From positions 1-21,324 of the IMG/VR virus record IMGVR_UViG_3300031963_001062: a stretch of DNA of 21,324 bases; one strand, written 5' to 3'. Below the pieces are notes generated by a model. That model made no database searches. It saw only the letters and a program-made list of their open reading frames with translations, and was not told the DNA's origin. The stretch is from a virus. Both the position numbers and the translations under genes were made by a program. Shown one piece after another: positions 15,736 through 21,324 of this stretch. Every line of letters begins with the position of its first letter. Positions within the stretch are counted from its first letter, which is position 1.

Positions 15736-17329
15736 TCCAAAGGATATTACTTGGGATGAAATTAGCATACAAGATGTAACATGGGATGAACCTGTTGCTA
15801 CTACTCAAAAAATAAAACCAACAAAAGCTAAATATTCTGTTGCAGATATTCCTCAAGCAGCAGTTATGAATGCTCCACAAGATGTTGCAAATATAGCATC
15901 TGGTTTAGCTAATGTTGTTTCAAGTCCAATTCAAACAATGGATAATCTTATTAAATTAAGTTCAGGTATGTTAAGTAAAGCACTTCCTGAGTCAGTTATG
16001 AAATATGCTGATAAAAACAAAAGAAAAGAAGCTGAACAAGTTGCTGATACCGTAATACAAAGCTATAAGGACTCTTATGGAAGCAAAGAAGATATTAAAA
16101 GAACTTTAGCAGAAAGACCTGTAAGTGCATTATTAGATGTATCAACAGTTTTAGGTGGTGGCGGTGCTTTGTTAAAAGGTGCAGGTAAAGCTGGTCAAAC
16201 TGGAAATATTATTACTAAAACAGGTGAAGCATTATCACAAGCAGGTAATTATACAAACCCAATCACAGGTGGAATAAAAGCTATTCAATATAGTGCTCCT
16301 AAAATTGGTTCTGCAGTAGCTAATGTTGTTGACTACTTAGGTACTCATACTGGCGCAGAAGCTATTAAACAAGCAGCAAAAGCTGGTTTTACAGGCAACA
16401 AAGAAACATTCCTTAAAAATTTAAGAGGTGATGTTAGCTTTACAGAAGTTGTAGACCAAGCTAAAACTAATTTAGAAACTATTGCTTCAGCAAAAAGAGA
16501 AGCATATAAAGCTGGAATGGTTAATGTAGCAAAAGATAAAACTATTTTAGAATTTGCTCCAATTGACAAGTCATTTGAAGATGTATCTAAAGTTGTTAAA
16601 TATAAAGACATTGTTAAAAATGATGCAGCTAAAGCAGTATATGACAAAATTTCAGGCGAAGTAAATGCTTGGAAAAATTTAAATCCTACTGAATACCATA
16701 CTCCAGAAGGTTTTGACGCATTAAAACAACGTATTGGCTCTGTAGTTGAACAAATACCGTTAGATGAAAAAACAGCTAAAACAGTAGGAAATACTTTATA
16801 CAATTCTGTAAAAAATTCTATTGTTAAGCAAGCTCCTTCTTATGCTAATGTAATGAAAGATTATGCAGAAGCTACAGATTTAATTAAAGAAATTGAACGT
16901 TCATTATCATTAGGTAAACAAGCATCTGTTGACACATCTTTACGTAAATTACAATCAATTATGCGTAATAATGTAAATACAAATTATGGCGGTAGAACTG
17001 AATTAGCTAAACAACTTATGCAACAAGGTGGAACTGATATTATGCCTGCATTAGCAGGTCAAGCATTAAGTTCTGCATTCCCACGAGGTTTAGCTGGAGC
17101 AGGTTTAGGTGCTGGAACAGCATTAGGAGCTGGTTTAGTTGGTGGCATACCATTAGGGTTAGCTACTGCAGCTATTCAATCTCCATATTTAGTTGGTCAA
17201 ACAGCTTTAAGAACAGGTCAACTAGCAAAAGGAATTAAACAAACTCTTGGAACTAATGCTGCTCAACAAGCATATCCATACTTATATCAATTAAATAGAA
17301 CTGACCCACAAGGTCTTCTTTCAGAATAA
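15725..17329 (+). CDS. Large internal virion/DNA ejection protein candidate
   Basis: 534 residues, helical. The N terminus has two TWDE elements ten residues apart (9-12 and 19-22), a feature often repeated in phage ejection proteins. The middle contains a Gly-rich hydrophobic stretch (STVLGGGGALLKGAGKAG) and a block VVDYLGTHTGAEAIKQAAKA, then a FLKNLRGDVSFTEVVDQAK segment that resembles a recurring module of large phage ejection/virion proteins. A second hydrophobic Gly/Ala-rich stretch (about residues 452-485, GLAGAGLGAGTALGAGLVGG) could insert into the host membrane. It is the last of the ejection-type genes. Function is inference from composition, family resemblance and position. No lytic-transglycosylase motif was seen. 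Confidence 0.6.
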   Translation: MAINPKDITWDEISIQDVTWDEPVATTQKIKPTKAKYSVADIPQAAVMNAPQDVANIASGLANVVSSPIQTMDNLIKLSSGMLSKALPESVMKYADKNKRKEAEQVADTVIQSYKDSYGSKEDIKRTLAERPVSALLDVSTVLGGGGALLKGAGKAGQTGNIITKTGEALSQAGNYTNPITGGIKAIQYSAPKIGSAVANVVDYLGTHTGAEAIKQAAKAGFTGNKETFLKNLRGDVSFTEVVDQAKTNLETIASAKREAYKAGMVNVAKDKTILEFAPIDKSFEDVSKVVKYKDIVKNDAAKAVYDKISGEVNAWKNLNPTEYHTPEGFDALKQRIGSVVEQIPLDEKTAKTVGNTLYNSVKNSIVKQAPSYANVMKDYAEATDLIKEIERSLSLGKQASVDTSLRKLQSIMRNNVNTNYGGRTELAKQLMQQGGTDIMPALAGQALSSAFPRGLAGAGLGAGTALGAGLVGGIPLGLATAAIQSPYLVGQTALRTGQLAKGIKQTLGTNAAQQAYPYLYQLNRTDPQGLLSE

Positions 17330-17338
17330 GGAATAGTA

Positions 17339-17497
17339 ATGGTCAAGACAGACACAGACTCACGTTTAAGTACGCATGAGGAAGTTTGTGCTATTCGCTA
17401 CGAACAAATAAATGCAAGACTCAAGCGTTTAGAACAAATACTTTTAGGTACAGCAGGTTTCATCATTGTTTATTTACTAACTAATGGAATGAAATAA
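17339..17497 (+). CDS. Small membrane protein, XhlA-like topology
   Basis: 52 residues encoded by ATG at 17339 with AAGGA Shine-Dalgarno about 6 bases upstream, ending with TAA that shares a base with the next ATG. Residues 1-33 are hydrophilic with a coiled-coil-like STHEEVCAIRYEQINARLKR segment, residues 34-49 are one hydrophobic transmembrane segment, and two residues remain outside. Tiny proteins with 'HEEVCAIRYEQI' and a single membrane segment are common in phage lysis regions (haemolysin XhlA-like) and may assist the holin; that role is not proven here. The gene is easy to miss because it is short, but the start, ribosome site and coupling are all normal. Confidence 0.7.
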   Translation: MVKTDTDSRLSTHEEVCAIRYEQINARLKRLEQILLGTAGFIIVYLLTNGMK

Positions 17498-18006
17498 TGC
17501 AATCATTAAGAAACTTAATAGCATTAATTGTAGGTATGTCTATAGGTATGTTATTAGCACTTTCTATGGATGCTAAAGCAGATACAACTACTATCAACTA
17601 CAAAGGTCAACCACCACCTAGTGCCATTAGCCCTTCTATAAGTGCTTTTAGCCAAGACGTTTGTATTGTGCCTGTTACTGGTTCTGTATCTAGTACATTG
17701 TTTGGCGTAAGTGGTGGCTCTGGCTATAAAGACGTTAATTGTGAACGCATTAAATTAGCTAAAACTCTTAATGACTTAGGTCTTAAAGTTGCAGCAGTAT
17801 CTATCCTTTGTCAAGATGATAGAGTATTTGAAGCCATGATACAGTCAGGTTCACCATGTCCTATAAATGGTTCTATTGGTGATGCTGCTAAACGTGGTTG
17901 GTATGAACGTAACCCTTCTATATTCAAGAAACTATATGGCGATACATACACGATACCGCTTGTTCCTGACGAGCCTATTACTACTTCTATCCCTACAAGG
18001 AAATAA
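17497..18006 (+). CDS. Exported four-cysteine phage protein
   Basis: 169 residues. Residues 1-28 are a signal peptide (basic RN, hydrophobic IALIVGMSIGMLLALSM, AKA cleavage site before D29). The mature part holds four cysteines (56, 82, 105, 121), likely two disulfides in the periplasm, and a conserved-looking CERIKLAKTLNDLGLKVAAV followed by CQDDRVFEAMIQSGSPCP. Similar small exported proteins occur in lysis-side regions of phages of aquatic bacteria, but no function is established to my knowledge. It overlaps the next exported gene by 71 bases in another frame. Candidates are envelope disruption or superinfection exclusion; both are speculative. Confidence 0.7.
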   Translation: MQSLRNLIALIVGMSIGMLLALSMDAKADTTTINYKGQPPPSAISPSISAFSQDVCIVPVTGSVSSTLFGVSGGSGYKDVNCERIKLAKTLNDLGLKVAAVSILCQDDRVFEAMIQSGSPCPINGSIGDAAKRGWYERNPSIFKKLYGDTYTIPLVPDEPITTSIPTRK

Positions 18007-19012
18007 TGCTTATGCTTGGTATTGCAACTATACTCCAACGCCTGAAGGTTATATGCTTCCAGGTTCTCTCGTATGTAATGGCATTGAAAACGAAGTTGCT
18101 ATCAGGGATTACTGGTGTAAAAGTTATGTCACTCATGACCCAATTTGTGGTGCGTATCAAGTCCCTGCTTGTTCAGACTTGGTTGAAAATCAAACCACAG
18201 CTTGTACGTTACCTCATTATAGCGGTGCTGTTAATCAAAGCAGGACTTTTAATTGTACTGCAAACGCTTGGTCACCTTGGACAGAAACTAGCAACAATTG
18301 CACGCAAGACCCTCCAACGTGTCAAGCAAGCGTTGAAACTAGACAAGTAGCCTGTCAACCAGAATACGTAGGTTCAGTTACAGAGACAAGAACATCATCT
18401 TGTCCTGACCCTTATAACCCATCTATATGGGGAACATGGGTAGAAACATCTAATTCATGTGTTAAAAGTGCTACAAACGTCACTAACGTATCTTCACCTG
18501 TTAGTCCTAGTAGTCCACTTAACCCTGTAAATAATCCACCTCCTGTTGCAGCTCCACCGCCACCAGAGGTTAATCCATTAGCTTCGCCACCACCTCCTGA
18601 ACCACCTAAGGTAGAGTCAGCTCCGCCTAAGGTTGAACAACCAAAACAGGAAGTTAAAAGTGAGCCAAAAGCAAAAGAAGACAGCCCAAAAGACCCACCA
18701 AAGGCTGAACAAAAGAATGAGAGCAAGGATAGTCCTAAACTTGACGTACCAAAGGGTAAAGAGCTTGTACATGGCTTTGGGATAGTCCTTTCTTTAGAAA
18801 TACTTAACAAACCTATTATACAACAAATTGAATTAACAGATGCTTTCAAATTTGATACGGAGATAAACAATGAGTTCGGAAAAAATCAAAACCTTCAACT
18901 TGAGCTTATCCAGCTCGGCACTTCTGAAGTTGATTTTAATAGCATTGCCAATAGTAGCTGGCTCGGCTTACGCAGGCATAACTTTCTACAACAAGATGGT
19001 TTCGGCAATTGA
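17936..19012 (+). CDS. Exported Cys-rich modular protein with Pro/Lys-rich stalk
   Basis: 358 residues. Residues 1-27 are a clear signal peptide (RYR, LFLTSLLLLLSL, AYA site before W28). Residues about 76-122 and 126-175 are two related Cys modules (Cys 79, 90, 107, 122 and 129, 140, 156, 175, near-identical spacing) ending in W-x-x-W-x-E-T-S-N-x-C, thrombospondin-like. Residues about 187-270 form a Pro-rich then Lys/Glu/Pro-rich stalk. The frame is open from 17867, but the ATG at 17936 begins the signal peptide, so I use it. It overlaps the upstream gene by 71 bases and the downstream gene by 143 bases, unusual here. Function unknown; an extracytoplasmic binding protein is plausible. Confidence 0.65.
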   Translation: MAIHTRYRLFLTSLLLLLSLQGNNAYAWYCNYTPTPEGYMLPGSLVCNGIENEVAIRDYWCKSYVTHDPICGAYQVPACSDLVENQTTACTLPHYSGAVNQSRTFNCTANAWSPWTETSNNCTQDPPTCQASVETRQVACQPEYVGSVTETRTSSCPDPYNPSIWGTWVETSNSCVKSATNVTNVSSPVSPSSPLNPVNNPPPVAAPPPPEVNPLASPPPPEPPKVESAPPKVEQPKQEVKSEPKAKEDSPKDPPKAEQKNESKDSPKLDVPKGKELVHGFGIVLSLEILNKPIIQQIELTDAFKFDTEINNEFGKNQNLQLELIQLGTSEVDFNSIANSSWLGLRRHNFLQQDGFGN

Positions 19013-19277
19013 GGCTGTTGACAGTTTAGACTTAGCTCCTATAGAGTCTAAGTTAAATGGTTTAGAGATACAAGTTAAAGCTATTAATGAAAGACAATAC
19101 CAACTATCAGAGTCTATAATGAAAGCTAGTGAAAAGTCTTCAGACGCTATTGCTAACTCACGTGAGACTTCTGCTATGGTATCAGGACTACGTAAAGAAT
19201 TAGAAGCAACCGTAAACGCAATGGATGATAAGTTAAATACAGTTAAACGTTCAACTATGAACCCACTATCAAAATGA
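18870..19277 (+). CDS. Membrane-anchored coiled-coil protein (possible inner-membrane spanin-like)
   Basis: 135 residues. Residues 1-17 are short and basic-polar, residues about 18-40 (LLKLILIALPIVAGSAYAGI) are a transmembrane segment or signal anchor, and residues about 48-128 are charged heptad-like helix (ESKLNGLEIQVKAINERQYQ and LRKELEATVNAMDDKLNTVK). This N-in membrane anchor with a periplasmic coiled coil is the topology of inner-membrane spanins (Rz type), but no matching small lipoprotein partner (Rz1 type) with a lipobox was found inside or beside it. The ATG overlaps the previous gene by 143 bases. It overlaps the next gene by ATGA. The spanin interpretation is therefore only a possibility. 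Confidence 0.6.
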   Translation: MSSEKIKTFNLSLSSSALLKLILIALPIVAGSAYAGITFYNKMVSAIEAVDSLDLAPIESKLNGLEIQVKAINERQYQLSESIMKASEKSSDAIANSRETSAMVSGLRKELEATVNAMDDKLNTVKRSTMNPLSK

Positions 19278-19633
19278 CATTCATTACAGAGAACAATATA
19301 GCTAATCTATATTCAGCTCTGATAGAAATGCCTGTCTTTGACGAATACAAATTACCACCAGCATCTAAAGTAGATTTTATCATAGTCAATGACATTGGTA
19401 TATGTGGTGAATATCAACCACCAGAACAAGGTGAACCTCATGTTATTACCATAAGTGTAGCAAGACATTCACACTTATATCCTGTTCTAATTACGCTATG
19501 CCATGAAATTATACACATGTGTGTGTATTTAGACTCACCAAAAACAGAACAATACACAAGCCATAAAGGCTTATTTCTTAAACTACAAAAACGTGTAGCC
19601 AATACATTTGGCTTTGACCCAAAGGAACTATAG
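19274..19633 (+). CDS. SprT-like zinc metallopeptidase
   Basis: 119 residues. HEIIH at 77-81 is the zinc-binding HExxH motif with catalytic Glu78, and a third ligand is likely His97 in SHKGLFLKL, the helix position used by SprT/wss-type peptidases. The preceding strands PHVITISVA and LYPVLITLC fit that fold. Proteins of this kind bind one zinc and cleave protein or serve as DNA-associated proteases; short phage versions are found but their substrate is not known. It has no signal peptide, so it acts in the cytoplasm or virion. The ATGA overlap with the upstream gene shows coupling. Position next to the lysis genes could mean a lysis or maturation role; this is inference. Confidence 0.72.
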   Translation: MTFITENNIANLYSALIEMPVFDEYKLPPASKVDFIIVNDIGICGEYQPPEQGEPHVITISVARHSHLYPVLITLCHEIIHMCVYLDSPKTEQYTSHKGLFLKLQKRVANTFGFDPKEL

Positions 19634-20145
19634 TGGATATTGCAGAATTTTTAAGGCAATTAACAGAACAAAAAAATACTCAACCAAATGCTACTAGCAT
19701 AGGTAATGAAAACTTAAACTTAAATGCTTATACTAGACCTACATTAGGTGGCAATGTTAATGCTTATCAAGAAACTCCTGTAGGCTTATTAAGTGGCACT
19801 ATTGGTAAAGAAGGCACAAATCCAATATACAAAGACGTTGCTTTAACAAACCAAAATTTACGTGGTGGCATATTAAGTCAACCAGGTGATGTTGCTCCTT
19901 ATGGCGAGTATCGTGATGGTAATATTATGGCTAAAGTTATGGGTGGTAACTATCCTAATGCTTCTGCTAACTATACAACTCCATTAGCAGGTGGTCAGTT
20001 TACAGGTGGTGCTAATTATAGCAATCAAGGTTTAGGTATTAATGCAGAATATGCAAAAGCATTAAATGATTGGATATTAAAAGCAAGATTAAATGCTAAC
20101 CCACAAGAACAACAATTATTACTTGGATTAGGAAAAGGATTTTAA
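19633..20145 (+). CDS. Unrecognised Asn/Gly-rich protein before the holin
   Basis: 170 residues, start GTG at 19633 overlapping the previous TAG by one base, with AAGGA Shine-Dalgarno 7 bases upstream. I do not recognise a family. The N-terminal 15 residues look helical (IAEFLRQLTEQK), the middle is Asn/Gly/Tyr-rich (NENLNLNAYTRPTLGGNVNA, GNYPNASANYTTPLAGGQFT), resembling beta-rich structural or barrel-like repeats, and the last 30 residues are helical (EYAKALNDWILKARLNANPQ). No signal peptide or membrane segment. It ends exactly before the holin ATG. A small virion component would fit, but no evidence beyond composition supports it. Confidence 0.6.
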   Translation: MDIAEFLRQLTEQKNTQPNATSIGNENLNLNAYTRPTLGGNVNAYQETPVGLLSGTIGKEGTNPIYKDVALTNQNLRGGILSQPGDVAPYGEYRDGNIMAKVMGGNYPNASANYTTPLAGGQFTGGANYSNQGLGINAEYAKALNDWILKARLNANPQEQQLLLGLGKGF

Positions 20146-20646
20146 ATGTTTAGTATCATCTCAGGAATTTTAGGCTTTGCTACTTCAGGTTTACCATCAC
20201 TACTTGGCTTCTTTCAGCAAAAAGGTGACCAAAAGCATGAACGTGAAATGGCTCAGTTACAAAATCAACAAGCATTGCTTATGGCTGAAAAAGGTTTTGT
20301 ATCACAAGAAAAAATTGCTGCAATTGAATTAGAAGGAACGTACGCAGAAACGTACGCACAAGAACGTGAAGCATTATATGAACATGATGCTAAACTTGTT
20401 GCTGAAGCAGCACCATGGGTTAAAACTCTTAATGCTAGTGTAAGACCTATTGTAGCATTTACATTTGTAGGTTTACTTGTATTTGTAGACATAGCAGGTT
20501 TTATATGGGCTGTTAAATCTACTGGTGGATTTACTCCTGAAGCAATGGATACTATATTCTCTAGTGATGAGATGAGCATTGTAGCGTCAATTATTGGTTT
20601 CTACTTTGGCTCAAGAACTTGGGAAAAGAAACGTGAAAGCGTCTAA
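20146..20646 (+). CDS. Holin, three-transmembrane-segment type (GTA_holin_3TM-like)
   Basis: 166 residues. Hydrophobic segments lie at about 1-23 (SIISGILGFATSGLPSLLGF), 101-123 (PIVAFTFVGLLVFVDIAGFI) and 141-158 (EMSIVASIIGFYFGSRTW), separated by a charged helical stretch (about 26-90) rich in Glu, Gln and Lys. The closing IIGFYFGSRTWEKKR motif and the topology match the three-segment holins known from gene transfer agents and phages. Holins permeabilise the inner membrane to release endolysin. It begins directly after the preceding stop with a GGAAAAGGA Shine-Dalgarno, and the endolysin gene overlaps its end, which is a typical holin-endolysin pair. Confidence 0.78.
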   Translation: MFSIISGILGFATSGLPSLLGFFQQKGDQKHEREMAQLQNQQALLMAEKGFVSQEKIAAIELEGTYAETYAQEREALYEHDAKLVAEAAPWVKTLNASVRPIVAFTFVGLLVFVDIAGFIWAVKSTGGFTPEAMDTIFSSDEMSIVASIIGFYFGSRTWEKKRESV

Positions 20647-21082
20647 TGTTTGCATACAACTTCTTAAACATCATGAGGGTGTTCGCTACAAGCCTTATAC
20701 TTGCCCTGCTGGTCTGTGGACTGTGGGCGTTGGTCATCTTATCGGTGATGGTAAATCTCTGCCTAGAGAGTGGAACAAAACTTTTACACCGGATGAAGTA
20801 GATGGACTTCTTAAAAGAGACCTCAGTCGCTTCGAGCTGGGAATATCTAAGATGTTACCTAACGTGCCTCTTAGACAACATGAATTTGACGCTATCTTAT
20901 CTTTCTGCTTTAATCTTGGTCTTGGTTGTTTTCAGCGAAGCACCATCCGTCAAGCGTTGCTTCGTGGAGATAAAGAACAAGCTATGGAGTCATTAGTTAA
21001 GTATTGCAGAGCTGGTGGTAAGATATTAAAAGGTTTACAAAACAGAAGATTAGATGAACGCAAATTGTTTTTGGGTATATAA
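20633..21082 (+). CDS. Endolysin, GH24 (T4-lysozyme-type) muramidase
   Basis: 149 residues from the GTG at 20633. E15, C24 and T30 (E-8-C-5-T, within HHEGVRYKPYTCPAGLWTVG) match the catalytic triad of lambdoid/P1-type lysozymes in which Cys replaces the Asp of T4 lysozyme. GVGHLIG and the FDAILSFCFNLGLGCFQRST block (about 83-102) are conserved in the family. It hydrolyses the peptidoglycan glycan backbone. The frame is open from a TTG at 20594, but a GTG start gives the family-typical beginning MKASNVCIQLLKHHEG and a 14-base overlap with the holin, so I choose it. There is no N-terminal signal or SAR segment, so export depends on the holin. Confidence 0.88.
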   Translation: MKASNVCIQLLKHHEGVRYKPYTCPAGLWTVGVGHLIGDGKSLPREWNKTFTPDEVDGLLKRDLSRFELGISKMLPNVPLRQHEFDAILSFCFNLGLGCFQRSTIRQALLRGDKEQAMESLVKYCRAGGKILKGLQNRRLDERKLFLGI

Positions 21083-21110
21083 TAAAGTATCTCAACGATA
21101 GGAGAGTTAC

Positions 21111-21324
21111 TTGAAATATAAATCAGTTCTAGTCATATCTGACTTACATATTCCATATCATCATCCTGACGCATTTGCGTTTCTTAAAGCATTAAAAACT
21201 AAATACAAGTTTGACCATATAGTCAACATAGGTGATGAGCTAGACCAACACGCTATCTCTATGCACGAACATAATCCAGACTTATACTCTGCTGGACATG
21301 AATTAGAAGAGTCTAAAAAGCATG
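21111..21324 (+). CDS. Metallophosphoesterase, calcineurin-like (3' end outside window)
   Basis: The first 71 residues are visible, from a TTG start 6 bases after AGGAGAG (21100-21106, a strong Shine-Dalgarno). The protein opens with a strand KYKSVLVISDLHIPYHHPDA holding the metal-binding D-x-H (SDLH) and continues to NIGDELD, which contains the second conserved GD-x-x-D element of metallophosphoesterases. These enzymes use two metals to hydrolyse phosphoesters; phage versions commonly lie after the lysis genes, with unclear substrate. A typical member is about 200-300 residues, so most of it lies beyond the window. The TATAAT at 21078-21083, overlapping the endolysin stop, is a weak promoter hint. 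No signal peptide. Confidence 0.78.
   Translation, partial: MKYKSVLVISDLHIPYHHPDAFAFLKALKTKYKFDHIVNIGDELDQHAISMHEHNPDLYSAGHELEESKKH

Noticed and set aside
18412-18870. 152-residue open frame on the minus strand
   Set aside because: It is the complement of the Pro/Lys-rich stalk (giving Gly/Ser/Leu runs), with no ribosome site and against the direction of all genes.
18864-18873. Possible frameshift joining the Cys-rich gene to an ATGA-type end at 18870
   Set aside because: The frame that would use the TGA at 18871 has a TGA at 18853 just before, so it could not provide a continuous protein; a plain 143-base overlap is simpler.
20338-20358. Direct repeat of ACGTACGCA with 12-base period
   Set aside because: Only two copies, within the holin coding sequence, encoding a TYAE/TYAQ helix repeat; no sign of a site.
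20594-20632. TTG start of the endolysin frame, 39 bases before the chosen start
   Set aside because: It would add residues not seen in this family and lengthen the overlap with the holin to 53 bases; GTG 20633 gives the typical N terminus.
21083-21110. Terminator after the endolysin gene
   Set aside because: No stable hairpin followed by a T run can be drawn in this 28-base gap.

Overview
The window is a stretch of the late (virion, host-recognition and lysis) region of a tailed bacteriophage, probably a short-tailed (podovirus-like) one. Every credible gene is on the + strand, genes are packed with 1-14 base overlaps or gaps of at most 55 bases, and the DNA is clearly AT-rich with many AGA arginine codons. 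No bacterial housekeeping gene, tRNA, rRNA, CRISPR array or transposon is visible. Heptosyltransferase-like (GT9) enzymes, exported proteins and a T4-type endolysin suggest a Gram-negative host. The look of the proteins resembles uncultured phages of aquatic bacteria, but host and taxonomy are inference.

Layout. (1) Positions 1-1221: 3' part of a DUF5309/SU10-type major capsid protein, a terminator hairpin with an overlapping promoter-like sequence, and a small conserved head-region protein. (2) 1214-4445: four overlapping genes that look like a sugar-modification cassette (TPR-glycosyltransferase, SAM methyltransferase, GT9 glycosyltransferase, GT-B-like protein), inserted between capsid and adaptor genes. 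(3) 4432-12251: head-tail adaptor, small beta-rich protein, an unusual tandem-repeat protein, tail fibre, large LamG/SPRY receptor-binding candidate, a possible tail-fibre-assembly protein, a nozzle/hub candidate and a C1q-like fibre protein. (4) 12264-17329: GNAT-like protein and four Ala/Gly/Gln-rich proteins that resemble internal-virion or DNA-ejection proteins. (5) 17339-20145: small membrane or exported proteins, one with an unusual double overlap, plus a SprT-like zinc peptidase and an unrecognised protein. (6) 20146-21324: a three-segment holin, a GH24 endolysin (GTG start) and the beginning of a metallophosphoesterase.

How it works together: capsid, adaptor and nozzle build the particle; fibres and the LamG/SPRY protein recognise the cell; the Ala/Gly-rich proteins probably enter the host with the DNA; the holin, endolysin and perhaps the membrane/exported proteins open the envelope. 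The sugar cassette may decorate virion proteins or alter host surface glycans. No gene-free stretch exceeds 300 bases; the largest gap (843-897) holds the terminator and promoter candidate. Family names rest on motif recognition by eye, without database searches.
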